Made by a program: the position numbers and the translations under genes. Positions 55,956 to 64,000 of a stretch of 64,000 nucleotides of DNA are shown here, one piece after another. The stretch is from positions 496,001-560,000 of the forward strand of contig NZ_JADWYJ010000002.1 in assembly GCF_021354595.1 (NCBI RefSeq), in the 5' to 3' direction. The first letter of the stretch is position 1. Each line of letters begins with the position of its first letter. The notes beneath the pieces are model-generated. The model was not told the origin of the DNA. It made no database searches and saw only the letters and a program-made list of their open reading frames with translations. This DNA is from Maribellus sp. CM-23. GTDB taxonomy: Bacteria; Bacteroidota; Bacteroidia; Bacteroidales; Prolixibacteraceae.

Positions 55956-55972
55956 ACGGCAAATAATTAAAC

Positions 55973-56557
55973 ATGGGAATAACAGTTCATCCGGAGGCAA
56001 AAGCCCTGATCTTTGATTTGGACGGGACACTGTCCGATTCACTTCCGGTCCACCTGAAAACCTGGGAGATGATTGCCGAACAATTCGGATTTAATTTCGA
56101 TCCTCAAATTCTTTACGAATTAACAGGCCGCCCCACCATCGATTTTGCACGACGCGTGGTAGAAAAATACGGAGTAAACGAAGCACCTGAAAAAATTGTA
56201 AGGATGAAACAGGAATTGTTTTGGGAACACGCCTCGCTGTTAAAACCTCATAAACCGGTGGTTGATCTGGTGTTTGAACACCACGGGAAACTCCCGATGG
56301 CCATTGGAACAGGTGCCAGCCGGCGAAGCGCCGAAGTTCAATTGAAAGCGCTCGGATTAAACAAATATTTTGAAGCGGTGGTAAGTGCTGACGATGTTAC
56401 CCTTCACAAACCACAACCCGAAACATTTTTAAAATGTGCAGAATTAATGGGCGTTCAGGCACACGAGTGCCAGGTTTTTGAAGACGGAGTATTGGGTATC
56501 GAAGCCGCCGAAACTGCCGGGATGTTTATAACGGATGTTCGTCCGTACACTTACTAA
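55973..56557 (+). CDS. HAD-superfamily phosphatase/phosphomutase (beta-phosphoglucomutase-like)
   Basis: 194 residues, cytoplasmic. Motif I FDLDGTLSDS with nucleophile Asp (about 16) and acid/base Asp two residues later, cap helices (TWEMIAEQFGFNF, LTGRPTIDF), motif II IGTGASRRSAE with Gly/Ser, motif III Lys in HKPQPETFL and motif IV VFEDGVLGIEAAETAGM. It hydrolyses or isomerises a small sugar phosphate. It is shorter than full beta-phosphoglucomutase (about 220). It lies 26 bp before the cidA/lrgA-like gene. Confidence 0.88.
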   Translation: MGITVHPEAKALIFDLDGTLSDSLPVHLKTWEMIAEQFGFNFDPQILYELTGRPTIDFARRVVEKYGVNEAPEKIVRMKQELFWEHASLLKPHKPVVDLVFEHHGKLPMAIGTGASRRSAEVQLKALGLNKYFEAVVSADDVTLHKPQPETFLKCAELMGVQAHECQVFEDGVLGIEAAETAGMFITDVRPYTY

Positions 56558-56583
56558 TCAAGCCTTTCATCATACAATTCGTT

Positions 56584-56943
56584 ATGAAAGTATTAAAACA
56601 ACTTTTTATTATCCTGGGGATTAACCTGGCGGGCGACTTACTGAGCCGTTACCTCCACCTCCCCATTCCGGGATCAATTACCGGCATGATCTTACTGCTG
56701 ATTCTGCTGCTTACCGGAGTTCTGAAAGAAAAGCACATCCGGGAAACGGCCGATTTTATGATCCAAAATATGGGTTTCTTTTTTATTCCGGCAACTGTAG
56801 GTGTACTGGTTACTTATCATGCATTAGACGGTTACTACTTTCAAACCGCGCTGGTCGTGGTTTTGTCAACGGTTATCGTTTTGGCGGTTACAGCTTTGTC
56901 TACCCAGCTTTTAATCAATCTAAAAGAAAAATGGAAACGATAA
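56584..56943 (+). CDS. CidA/LrgA-family holin-like membrane protein
   Basis: 119 residues, four membrane helices. Family landmarks: IILGINLAGDLLSRYLHLPIPGSITGMILLLILLL near the start and DFMIQNMGFFFIPATVGVLVTY in the centre. CidA/LrgA proteins, with LrgB, influence murein hydrolase export, programmed lysis and by-product or glycolate transport. The gene overlaps the lrgB start by 13 bp. Confidence 0.92.
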   Translation: MKVLKQLFIILGINLAGDLLSRYLHLPIPGSITGMILLLILLLTGVLKEKHIRETADFMIQNMGFFFIPATVGVLVTYHALDGYYFQTALVVVLSTVIVLAVTALSTQLLINLKEKWKR

Positions 56944-57626
56944 CCAACGCACACCTTTTTGGTATTTTTCTGACAGTGGGCTGCTTTTACCTGATTTCGC
57001 TTGCCCGGCGAAAATCAGGATTTAACTGGCTTAATCCGCTCTTGTTGTCAACGGTCATCATTATCTGCATCCTTGTTTTGGGTGAAATTCCCTACGAACA
57101 TTATATGAAAGGCGGAGGGGTTATTCATGCGCTTTTGGGACCGGTTACGGTTGTTTTGGCCCTGCCCTTATATCGCCACCGTAAACTTTTGGTTGAACAC
57201 AAATATTCAATCATCGGAGGAATTGTTTCCGGAGTTGTCTCGGCCATCGTTTCGGTCATTGTTCTCAGCCGTTTGTTGGGATTGAACGAATTTCTGGAGC
57301 GCTCCCTTATCGGACACTCGGTTACCACCCCTATCGGCATCGGGCTGAGTGATATGCTGCAGGCAAACGAAGGAATCACCATCATTTCGATTATGATTAC
57401 CGGCTTGCTGGGCGCATCTATCGCTCCTTTTATGCTGAAATTACTACGTGTAACACATCCGGTGGCAAAAGGACTGAGTATTGGAACCTCGTCGCATGCA
57501 CTGGGAACCACCAAAGCCATTGAAATGGGTGAAACCGAAGGCGCTATGAGCGGACTGGCAATCGGAGTAGCTGCTTTAACAACCGTTCTGATAGTAATTT
57601 TACTGCAATTTATGGGATGGTATTAA
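56931..57626 (+). CDS. lrgB: LrgB-family membrane protein
   Basis: 231 residues with about seven membrane helices. Conserved blocks: GGVIHALLGPVTVVLALPLY, KYSIIGGIVSGVVSAIVS, SLIGHSVTTPIGIGLS, LLGASIAPFMLKLL and GTSSHALGTTKAIEMGETEGAMSGLAIG, the LrgB/CidB signature near the C-terminus. Partner of the CidA/LrgA protein encoded in the overlapping upstream gene; pore or carrier function inferred from the family. It ends 19 bp from the convergent CobW gene. Confidence 0.93.
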   Translation: METITNAHLFGIFLTVGCFYLISLARRKSGFNWLNPLLLSTVIIICILVLGEIPYEHYMKGGGVIHALLGPVTVVLALPLYRHRKLLVEHKYSIIGGIVSGVVSAIVSVIVLSRLLGLNEFLERSLIGHSVTTPIGIGLSDMLQANEGITIISIMITGLLGASIAPFMLKLLRVTHPVAKGLSIGTSSHALGTTKAIEMGETEGAMSGLAIGVAALTTVLIVILLQFMGWY

Positions 57627-57645
57627 TCTATTCAAAAACGAAGGA

Positions 57646-58554
57646 TTAAAACTGAATACCTTCCAGTTTCCCGATAAAAACGACTTTGCTTTCTCCCGGT
57701 TCAAGCACCAGATCTCCTTCTGTTATTTCAAAGTTGCCGCCAATCCCCTGTAAAATATATTCAAATGGTTCGTTCTCGAAGTAAAGTATTCCTTTGGTTC
57801 GGTATATCAGCCGCTTGTTTACATCCATCAAATAGGAAAACCAGCGTAGAAATTCGTTCTTGTTGATGGGCTTATCGAATTCCATCAACCTGGTTTCAAT
57901 ATGGCTGTGCCCTGTTCCGAAGGAGATAAAATCAAATGCTGTTCGCTTTTTCCGCTGAATGTCGTGCAGATCAATTCCTGCGACATCGCCATAATCCAAG
58001 AACATGATCCTGGCAAAAGGATTAAGCGCCGCAATTTCGGTACTTTTTTGCTGCTTTTCTTCATCAGTCAATCCTTCCGATTTGTTGACCAGCACCCAAT
58101 CGGCCACCGCCAGTTGCTTCAGGCTGATCTCCTTTTCGGGTTGATTGTCAAAATGAAGAGCATCGTACAAACAAATGGTTCCGTTGTATGAATAGAGTTC
58201 CTTCAGGTTCTCATCAGCAAAAAAAGGCTGAATAACAGGCGCCGGGTCGGCCACACCTGTGGTTTCGATCAGTAAATGCTCCACATCCGGAAAACGATCG
58301 GCCAACTCCTGTAACACCAGTTCGTATTCATCGGTAATGGTACAGCAAATACACCCTTGCTTTAGTTCGAACATTTGACTGGCATCCACTCCTTTTATGA
58401 GTTGGGTATCAATCGCCACTTCGCCAAATTCATTTTCCACCAAGGCAAATTTACTGTCAGCATACTGCTTCAGTAACTGATTGATAAAAGTAGTTTTCCC
58501 AGCTCCCAGAAAGCCGGTGATAACAGTAACCGGTATTTTAGTCTTTTCCTTCAA
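57646..58554 (-). CDS. CobW/COG0523-family GTPase (metal chaperone type)
   Basis: 302 residues from a TTG at 58554, which gives the family-like start KEKTKIPVTVITGFLGAGKTT; a GTG at 58596 would add 14 residues and no ATG is available. Walker A GFLGAGKTT, the metal-binding Cys motif GCICCTI, Walker B-type LLIETTGVADPAPV, and the NKSEG guanine-specificity motif are in order. The C-terminal domain (WFSYLMDVNKRLIYRTKGIL) is the usual CobW_C. It delivers zinc or another metal to a target enzyme, GTP-dependently; target unknown. Confidence 0.88.
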   Translation of the reverse strand: MKEKTKIPVTVITGFLGAGKTTFINQLLKQYADSKFALVENEFGEVAIDTQLIKGVDASQMFELKQGCICCTITDEYELVLQELADRFPDVEHLLIETTGVADPAPVIQPFFADENLKELYSYNGTICLYDALHFDNQPEKEISLKQLAVADWVLVNKSEGLTDEEKQQKSTEIAALNPFARIMFLDYGDVAGIDLHDIQRKKRTAFDFISFGTGHSHIETRLMEFDKPINKNEFLRWFSYLMDVNKRLIYRTKGILYFENEPFEYILQGIGGNFEITEGDLVLEPGESKVVFIGKLEGIQF

Positions 58555-58692
58555 TACAAATGTGTATGTAACTCTCGCCCTTCGGGCACTCCTCACTGAG
58601 AAGGAAGATTATTCTCTTTTCAAAAGCTTCTTGTTTTCCAAAACTTAAACGAACGCCAATTTTTTTCTTGTGGCTTGAAGCTCGTAGTTTTA

Positions 58693-59448
58693 CTATCCAA
58701 ACACGCCAAACAAATTTAAAATCACAATAACCATGGCCAGAATTAATACATAACGTACATATTTAGCCCCTCCTTTAACCGCAAAATTGGCACCCAGCCA
58801 GGCCCCAAGCATATTTCCGGCAGCAAGTATTAGACCCGCAACAATATCAATTTGTTTATGAAAAATGAATATTCCGAGTGAAAAGGCAGTATAGATCAAC
58901 ACAATGAAAACCTTTACTGCATTGGCGCGCACCAGGTTATGTCCGCAGCCAAGTACTAGTCCGGCCAGTAGAAAAAAACCGACACCCATCTGAATAAATC
59001 CGCCGTATAAACCTATTCCGAAAAAGATAAGATATTGCATCACCGATGGTTTTGCCTCTACCTTTCCAACCTGTTCTTTCACCCAAACCTCAGGCTTTAG
59101 AACCACCACCAGCAGCAAAACCACCATTAAGCCGGCGATGACCTTTTTTAGCAGGTCAACATCCATTTCAACGGCAAACAATGCCCCGACAAGCGAACCT
59201 GCAACCGCCGGAACAGCCAGTCTATAATCAGTTTTAAGATCAAGGACATGTTTATTTTTAAAGGTGCTTACACCTATAATATTTTGAAGTAAAATGGCAA
59301 TACGATTGGTACCGTTGGCCATATTGGCAGGTAGCCCGATGGCCATTAACAAAGGGAGTGTTAACATGGAACCGCCTCCTGCAGTAGTATTGATAAAGCC
59401 GGCAGCAATTCCGGTTCCGATCAGTGCCAAAACAAAGTACCATTCCAC
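58693..59448 (-). CDS. TauE/SafE-family membrane permease
   Basis: 251 residues, seven to eight membrane helices. Repeated half-structure with GFINTTAGGGSMLTLPLLMAIG (first half) and GFIQMGVGFFLLAGLVLGCG (second half), the family's two signature loops. Transports sulfite, sulfoacetate or similar anions outward or inward. Together with the sulfatase it could serve sulfur handling, but the distance (about 36 kb) makes this speculative. The last strand is cut cleanly by the stop codon at 58693; start ATG at 59448. Confidence 0.9.
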   Translation of the reverse strand: MEWYFVLALIGTGIAAGFINTTAGGGSMLTLPLLMAIGLPANMANGTNRIAILLQNIIGVSTFKNKHVLDLKTDYRLAVPAVAGSLVGALFAVEMDVDLLKKVIAGLMVVLLLVVVLKPEVWVKEQVGKVEAKPSVMQYLIFFGIGLYGGFIQMGVGFFLLAGLVLGCGHNLVRANAVKVFIVLIYTAFSLGIFIFHKQIDIVAGLILAAGNMLGAWLGANFAVKGGAKYVRYVLILAMVIVILNLFGVFG

Positions 59449-59451
59449 TGT

Positions 59452-59479
59452 AGTTCAGAGTTAAATGTTTAAAGCTCAA
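59452..59479. repeat. 7-nt repeat array upstream of the permease gene
   Basis: Four heptamers (AGTTCAG, AGTTAAA, TGTTTAA, AGCTCAA), complementary in type to those at 59551-59578, so the two arrays form an inverted pair around the glyA terminator. Confidence 0.5.
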
Positions 59480-59486
59480 AGAAAAC

Positions 59487-59516
59487 AAAAACCCTGAAGA
59501 AAATCTCCAGGGCTTT
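59487..59516 (-). terminator. Intrinsic terminator of glyA
   Basis: CCCTG / CAGGG arms (59492-59496, 59508-59512) with flanking A/T pairs and on the minus strand GGGTTTTTGTTTTC, 60 bp beyond the glyA stop. Confidence 0.65.
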
Positions 59517-59550
59517 TGAGTTTTATTTTTTATTCAGAGTCTGATTGCTC

Positions 59551-59578
59551 TGAACTCTGAACTTTGAACACTAAACTA
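59551..59578. repeat. 7-nt repeat array touching the glyA stop codon
   Basis: Four heptamers TGAACTC, TGAACTT, TGAACAC and TAAACTA; the TAG stop of glyA on the minus strand lies inside the last unit. Confidence 0.75.
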
Positions 59579-60856
59579 ATATGCGAACAGCGGATAGTCT
59601 TTCATCAGACTATGTACTTTTTCACCAATTGAATGGATCATTTTTTCGTTTTCGATATTGGCAATCGCGTCGTCAATCAACTGAACAATTACCGGCATCA
59701 AATCTTCTTTTACACCACGGGTTGTGATCGCCGGAGTTCCTACACGCAAACCTGAAGTCAGGAAAGGTGAACGGCTGTCGAAAGGCACCATGTTTTTGTT
59801 CACGGTAATTTCGGCCTTCACAATAGTGTTTTCAACAATTTTACCTGTGATTTCAGGGTATTTGGTACGTAAATCAATCAACATAGAGTGATTATCGGTT
59901 CCTCCCGAGATCACTTTGTATCCCAAATCAACAAAAGCCTGGGCCATAACTGCCGCATTCTTTTTCACCTGGGCCTGGTACTCTTTGTATTCGGGCAGAA
60001 GTGCTTCGCCAAAAGCAACCGCTTTGGCTGCAATAACATGCTCCAGCGGACCGCCCTGTTGTCCCGGGAAAACTGAAGAATCAAGCAGCGAAGACATCAT
60101 GCGAACTTCACCTTTTTTCGTGGCAATTCCCCATGGATTTTCAAAGTCTTTTCCAATCAAAATGATACCACCACGTGGGCCACGCAATGTTTTGTGAGTG
60201 GTTGAAGTAACCACGTGTGCATATTTCAATGGGTTGTCGAGCAAACCGGCTGCAATCAATCCGGCAGGGTGTGCCATGTCTACCATAAACAATGCGCCAA
60301 TTTTATCAGCAATTTCGCGCATGCGTTTGTAGTCCCACTCGCGGCTGTATGCCGATGCACCACCAATGATCAGTTTGGGTTTGTGCTCGATGGCCAAAGC
60401 TTCCATTTCGTCGTAATCCACCAAACCTGTATCTTCTTTTACTTTGTAAGCAATCGGGTTATAAAGAATACCCGACGAGTTTACAGGCGATCCGTGCGAA
60501 AGGTGACCACCGTGAGAAAGATCCAATCCAAGAAAAGTATCACCCGGATTCAGAATCACACTTAAAACGGCTGCATTTGCCTGCGCTCCCGAGTGTGGCT
60601 GAACATTGGCCCATTCTGCACCGTAAATTTCCTTGATACGATCGATGGCCAGTTGCTCGGTCTGATCCACAAACTGACAACCTCCGTAGTATCTCTTACC
60701 CGGATATCCTTCAGCATATTTGTTGGTCATTACTGAGCCCATAGCTTCCAGAACCTGCTCGCTTACAAAGTTTTCTGAAGCAATTAACTCGATACCACCT
60801 AATTGGCGCTCGTGCTCCTTCTTTATAATGTCAAATACCAAAGTGTCTCTCTTCAT
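59576..60856 (-). CDS. glyA: Serine hydroxymethyltransferase
   Basis: 426 residues, the normal size. PLP-dependent enzyme making glycine and 5,10-methylene-tetrahydrofolate from serine. Seen: [22 protein letters not shown] at the start, [27 protein letters not shown] loop ([16 protein letters not shown]), [13 protein letters not shown], and the PLP lysine in [12 protein letters not shown]. It is single-gene transcribed: a promoter lies just upstream and a terminator after it. Nothing unusual except the repeat array at its 3' end. Confidence 0.98.
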   Translation of the reverse strand: MKRDTLVFDIIKKEHERQLGGIELIASENFVSEQVLEAMGSVMTNKYAEGYPGKRYYGGCQFVDQTEQLAIDRIKEIYGAEWANVQPHSGAQANAAVLSVILNPGDTFLGLDLSHGGHLSHGSPVNSSGILYNPIAYKVKEDTGLVDYDEMEALAIEHKPKLIIGGASAYSREWDYKRMREIADKIGALFMVDMAHPAGLIAAGLLDNPLKYAHVVTSTTHKTLRGPRGGIILIGKDFENPWGIATKKGEVRMMSSLLDSSVFPGQQGGPLEHVIAAKAVAFGEALLPEYKEYQAQVKKNAAVMAQAFVDLGYKVISGGTDNHSMLIDLRTKYPEITGKIVENTIVKAEITVNKNMVPFDSRSPFLTSGLRVGTPAITTRGVKEDLMPVIVQLIDDAIANIENEKMIHSIGEKVHSLMKDYPLFAY

Positions 60857-60884
60857 TTCCTTGAATCTTAAATTTTTAAAAGCC

Positions 60885-60892
60885 CAAAGTTA
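60885..60892 (-). promoter_or_regulatory. Predicted -7 promoter element of glyA
   Basis: TAACTTTG on the minus strand matches TAnnTTTG, putting the transcript start near 60878 and leaving a leader of about 22 nt. No riboswitch-like structure fits in so short a leader. Confidence 0.45.
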
Positions 60893-61093
60893 ATATAAAT
60901 AAAAGCAGTCGATAAATGACCGAACACAGAAATAGGATAATTTTTGAACAATTAATCTACAGACACAAAAGTGTCGTCATGCGATTCTTTTTTGAACCGA
61001 ACGATATAACCTATATGTCATCCACTATTTCGCAGCAAGCTGATAAAATGTGCGAAAGGGATTTACCCAACCCAAAAGCAGAAAATACGCCAA

Positions 61094-61816
61094 TTACAAT
61101 CCGATGTATTTCAGAAATTCTTCGCGGGTAGCACGTTCCTTAAACCGACCCGAATACTCGGCAGTTACCGTACTGCTGCTTTCGTCCTGAATACCGCGCG
61201 AAGAAACACACATGTGTTTGGCATCGATCACCACCGCCACATCTTCGGTTTTTAGAATTTCTTTTAGTTCGTTGGCTATTTGAACCGTCAATCGTTCCTG
61301 TACCTGCGGACGACGCGCAAAGTAATCCACAATCCGGTTGATTTTGCTTAAACCGATCACTTCACCATTAGAAATATAAGCTACGTGCGCTTTGCCAACA
61401 ATGGGCAGAAAATGATGTTCGCAGGTTGAGTTCATATTAATGTTCTTCTCCACCAGCATTTCACCATAACCAAACTTGTTTTCAAATACTGATATTTTGG
61501 GTTTATTCGCGGGATTAAGACCATAGAATACTTCCTTCACAAACATTTTTGCCACGCGGTGAGGAGTCCCTTGCAGGCTGTCATCTGTAAGATCAAGCCC
61601 CATCACCTCCATTATATCTCTGAAGCGGTCTTCTATAACAGCCATCTTTTCTTCGTCCGAAAGCTCAAAAGCGTCGGCCCTCATCGGAGTATCAATCGAA
61701 GTTCCTACGTGATTGTCTCCTATTACATCGTAACCATTAACAATGTCGGTTGAATGACCATTGGAATGAAAACCATTCTTCCCGTTCACCTTTGCGTTCT
61801 GTGTGTCGATTTTCAT
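61094..61816 (-). CDS. folE: GTP cyclohydrolase I
   Basis: 240 residues. Catalyses GTP to 7,8-dihydroneopterin triphosphate, the first step of folate/pterin synthesis. Zinc and active-site blocks: NSTCEHHFLPIVGKAHVAY, GLSKINRIVDYFARRPQVQERL and AKHMCVSSRGIQ (second zinc Cys). Residues 1-45 are a polar, Asn/Gly-rich extension absent from short FolE proteins. The 3' region (60893-61093) between this gene and glyA shows no gene. Folate link with glyA, though not in one operon. Confidence 0.97.
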   Translation of the reverse strand: MKIDTQNAKVNGKNGFHSNGHSTDIVNGYDVIGDNHVGTSIDTPMRADAFELSDEEKMAVIEDRFRDIMEVMGLDLTDDSLQGTPHRVAKMFVKEVFYGLNPANKPKISVFENKFGYGEMLVEKNINMNSTCEHHFLPIVGKAHVAYISNGEVIGLSKINRIVDYFARRPQVQERLTVQIANELKEILKTEDVAVVIDAKHMCVSSRGIQDESSSTVTAEYSGRFKERATREEFLKYIGL

Positions 61817-61915
61817 TGTATGCGTATTTATTGTTTTCTGTTTATAACAAGACCAATAACAGACCTAATAGTATTTTGTTTAAACTTAAAACAAGATTTC
61901 TAAACAAGGATTGCA

Positions 61916-61923
61916 CAAACCTA
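61916..61923 (-). promoter_or_regulatory. Predicted -7 promoter element of folE
   Basis: TAGGTTTG on the minus strand matches TAnnTTTG, about 100 nt upstream of the ATG; no clear -33 box. The sequence from 61924 to 62100 shows no gene. Confidence 0.35.
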
Positions 61924-62113
61924 AAGTAACAAGCATTAAATATGTCTTCGGAATAGCTGTATTACGGGGGAATCAAAAAAAGATGGCAGGAGAATAAAAA
62001 ATATTCTCACTCTTGCTGGCTTCCTAACAATTGATCTAAAATCACTTATCCAAGTTCTTGTGGAAAGCAGAAAAATGGACGTCAAAAAAAGTTTTGGTTT
62101 TTTAGCCAAAAGC

Positions 62114-62144
62114 TTTGCCAATGTAAAAACAATTTCTACTTTTG
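62114..62144 (+). promoter_or_regulatory. Promoter of the tRNA-Ser/tRNA-Pro unit
   Basis: TTTG (62114-62117), 19 bp, TACTTTTG (62137-62144): both boxes of the Bacteroidota consensus at canonical spacing. Transcription would start near 62151, about 90 nt before tRNA-Ser; the leader contains a small A/T-rich hairpin (AAAAAAC / GTTTTTT). Confidence 0.7.
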
Positions 62145-62240
62145 CACGCACGAAAAAACAACGCGTTTTTTGAAATTGTGATAAAGTTAAAATGAATTCG
62201 CTGAGAGGCGAGATGAAATTTGGCAGCTTTACCATATTCA

Positions 62241-62328
<88 letters not shown>

Positions 62329-62340
62329 GACAAATAAATT

Positions 62341-62418
62341 CGGGATGTAGCGCAGTCCGGTTAGCGCACCTGCTTTGGGAGCAGGGGGTCCCAGGTTCGA
62401 ATCCTGGTATCCCGACCA
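62341..62418 (+). tRNA. tRNA-Pro (anticodon UGG)
   Basis: Acceptor stem CGGGATG / TATCCCG, D-arm GCGCAGTCCGGTTAGCGC, anticodon arm CTGCTTTGGGAGCAG with UGG, T-loop GGTTCGAATCC and an encoded 3' CCA. It follows tRNA-Ser by 13 nt and shares its transcript. Confidence 0.96.
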
Positions 62419-62427
62419 CTGAAAAAG

Positions 62428-62460
62428 AAGGAGTTAGACGAAAGTTTAACTCCTTTTTTT
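62428..62460 (+). terminator. Intrinsic terminator after the tRNA genes
   Basis: Arms AAGGAGTTA / TAACTCCTT with a loop of about 10 nt, then seven Ts, 10 bp after tRNA-Pro. Confidence 0.88.
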
Positions 62461-62462
62461 GT

Positions 62463-63222
62463 TTGTCCGGGTACAACAAAATCACTTGATAAAAACCACC
62501 AAAAGTTACCAGATACACAGAGGCATTCTATGTTATTCAACATTTCGAAAGCCAAATGCAGCCAAATGAGTGCAAAAAATACGCCATCACGGATTTCCAT
62601 TTGATCGTATGTTCCAGATTCTTTACTTTTAATCCACTAAATATCAATGCTGATGAAAGAAGAAAATAGTGTTGATGTTTAATGGAATCTGTAACAAGAA
62701 CGGCTCGTATGAAAATAATAATCAAAAAATCAGGACTGCTTATTTTTCGATTCAACCGGAAGCTCCGTTGGCTCTTTAATATTCGAATATTAAGCAACCA
62801 CAACACAACCATCCTTTCTATCCTGTTGGTTTGTTTTACAATCCTGCTATTTGGCTTCTGGGGCATGAGATTTTCACTCATCGTACGATCCTCTATTCTG
62901 CCATTAGCACAACAGGATAAGGATGTTGCCAGAAGTTGCCCGGCAACTGCATATTCTTAAAACCATCAAATTGAAATATGATATTAACACCGACAAATTG
63001 GAACAACTTCAGGAGGATCATAAACAGAAATTGGGAAAGAGTGTAGTTATCCCGCATTGGCTTTATGGGTGCTTGCTGAGATAATGTTTGCGCTAATTAT
63101 TCAACGTATTATTTTTCTATACTATTAGTTATAATAGACAGAAATTTAAATAAACTCGAAGTGATTTAATTCTAGATTCTATAACCTCATGATCTCTTTA
63201 AAATTAACGTTGTTTGTCAATT
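62463..63222. other. Poorly coding stretch after the tRNA genes
   Basis: No gene is convincing. On the plus strand, 62682-62960 could encode 92 residues with one membrane helix (TTILSILLVCFTILLFGFWG), and a different frame, 62923-63084, could encode 53 residues starting MLPEVARQLHILKTIKLKY. Together they could be a frameshifted remnant, since the reading would continue by a one-base shift. A perfect 18-bp palindrome lies at 62776-62793. Confidence 0.35.
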
Positions 63223-63369
63223 CTATCTTCTATTTACTTCAAAAAAATCACGATACAACCATTCTGCAATTGTATCTATCACCTCTTCCACATTCTCATC
63301 ATTAATCTCATACAATTCGTTCATAACAATGGCGTCAAATAATGAGTCCCAAATCTGTTCTTTTTTCAT
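63223..63369 (-). CDS. Small acidic protein, 48 residues, unknown
   Basis: ATG at 63369 to TAG at 63223. The product starts MKKEQIWDSLFDAIVMNELY and continues with VEEVIDTIAEWLYRDFF; it is acidic and predicted to form two amphipathic helices, with no signal peptide. The codon pattern looks ordinary and the ORF is preceded by GAGAGAATTGAAAC. No family recognised; small size leaves doubt that it is expressed. Confidence 0.45.
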   Translation of the reverse strand: MKKEQIWDSLFDAIVMNELYEINDENVEEVIDTIAEWLYRDFFEVNRR

Positions 63370-63437
63370 GTTTCAATTCTCTCAGTTTAATTTTTGCGAC
63401 AAGGAATACTGCTCCGGGAGCATCAGATGAATATATT

Positions 63438-64000
63438 TCATTTAGATGTAGTGTAATTAGAAAATGCTTTACAAGAATTCTTTCGATTTAAAGCCAGCTG
63501 AACGAACATCACTTCTTTCTTAAACAACAGCACCATGCCAACGCCGGCAATAACTCCAAAACCTCCAATTAACTGGTGAGTGTAAAGATGTTCGCTAAGA
63601 AAAACTACGCCTCCAATAATTGCGATTATCGGGTTTAGGTTGTTATAAATACTTACCGAGCTTGTAGGCACAAATGTTAAAGCATAGTTGGTAAGAAACG
63701 AAGTAACCACTGACGATAAGGTTCCCAGATACAATGCTGAAAGCAAGAATGAAGGTTTTTGAAAAGACTCAAAAAATGTATTTAAATCGTCGTTTATAAG
63801 ATGTCTGGTAATCGCTAATGTGTTGAATGCGATAAAAGCAATGCTAACCATTATTGCTGTCAGGCTTGACGAATCATAAAACTGCACAAGTCTTTTTCCA
63901 ATCATGTAATAACCAACTGTGCATAGCACGGAAAGAATGAGGAATAGGTTCCCTAACCAGCTTTGATTTTGCACACCGCCCCTATAAAGAAAAATATACA
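63438..64000 (-). CDS. EamA/DMT-family transporter, C-terminal part (cut by the window end)
   Basis: The frame is open to base 64000, so the first half lies outside; an internal GTG at 63974 is not the real start. About 187 residues are visible, containing five or so membrane helices: LFLILSVLCTVGYYMIGKRLV, LTAIMVSIAFIAFNTLAI, LLSALYLGTLSSVVTSFLTNYAL, SVSIYNNLNPIIAIIGGVVFLSEHLYTHQLIG and FGVIAGVGMVLLF. The YNNLNPIIA...LSEHL block is the second EamA repeat. Exports or imports a small metabolite. Confidence 0.85.
   Translation of the reverse strand, partial: YIFLYRGGVQNQSWLGNLFLILSVLCTVGYYMIGKRLVQFYDSSSLTAIMVSIAFIAFNTLAITRHLINDDLNTFFESFQKPSFLLSALYLGTLSSVVTSFLTNYALTFVPTSSVSIYNNLNPIIAIIGGVVFLSEHLYTHQLIGGFGVIAGVGMVLLFKKEVMFVQLALNRKNSCKAFSNYTTSK

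Noticed and set aside
60857..60900. Glycine riboswitch upstream of glyA
   Set aside because: The predicted leader is only about 22 nt and no conserved aptamer motif is seen.
60916..61131. 71-codon plus-strand ORF between glyA and folE
   Set aside because: It overlaps the end of folE on the opposite strand and has no signal or motif.
62537..62881. 114-codon minus-strand ORF after the tRNA genes
   Set aside because: Start and composition are poor, it opposes another equally weak ORF, and no motif is visible.

Overview
The window is chromosomal DNA of a member of the Bacteroidota. The evidence is two SusC/SusD (RagA/RagB) pairs, a type IX secretion sorting tail on a GH5 glycanase, lipoproteins with a Cys-Ser/Asp-Glu/Asp start, promoters matching the Bacteroidota consensus (TTG/TTTG, about 19 bp, TAnnTTTG) and few Shine-Dalgarno sequences. 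The gene mix (exported sulfatase, SusD-like_2 lipoproteins, MBOAT/SGNH operon) would fit a marine or sediment polysaccharide degrader such as a Prolixibacteraceae relative. That family assignment is a guess.

Layout. 1-7.4 kb: a gene tail, a TPR metallopeptidase, a lytic transglycosylase-uvrA operon, and an LVIVD lipoprotein paired with a beta-barrel protein. 7.4-23 kb: a glycan-uptake locus with two tandem SusC-SusD operons (the proximal one also encodes a small CarboxypepD_reg-like lipoprotein), a ROK regulator and a divergent formylglycine sulfatase. The two SusC genes share N-termini and about 135 nt of leader. 23-31 kb: an Omp85-type protein, then a tightly overlapping four-gene operon of LysM/degenerate transglycosylase, two SGNH hydrolases and an AlgI-type MBOAT acyltransferase, probably acylating cell-wall or surface glycan. 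31-37 kb: a retropepsin-PDZ lipoprotein, a voltage-gated K+ channel with a zinc-ribbon tail, an unknown secreted protein, a methyltransferase and an SDR-DUF2867 protein. 37-41.2 kb: an AT-rich LamG lipoprotein, a TPR membrane protein and a repeat-rich stretch (7- and 8-nt tandem arrays and five exact 42-bp repeats). 41.2-47 kb: GNAT, MocR-type regulator, VOC, AraC and a DPP-IV-like peptidase.

46.9-50.8 kb: a divergent module in which an exported VWA protein faces an ECF sigma factor and a chimeric anti-sigma protein. Both the VWA protein and the anti-sigma protein carry CarboxypepD_reg-like domains and SusC-type 'DEVVVV' Ton-box-like motifs, and the anti-sigma protein also ends in a TonB-C-like domain. 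50.8-58.6 kb: NTF2-like protein, exported metallophosphoesterase, dienelactone hydrolase, GH5-SIMPL pair, HAD phosphatase, CidA/LrgA-LrgB and a CobW GTPase. 58.7-64 kb: TauE permease, glyA, folE, tRNA-Ser(GCU) and tRNA-Pro(UGG) behind a good promoter, a poorly coding stretch, a 48-residue ORF and a cut-off EamA transporter.

Most notable for follow-up: the Ton-box-bearing sigma/anti-sigma/VWA module, the 42-bp palindromic array (40665-40874), the 7/8-nt tandem repeats that mark gene ends and in one case are translated into a protein N-terminus, and the acylation operon with a transglycosylase pseudoenzyme. All functional calls come from reading motifs by eye; no database search was run.
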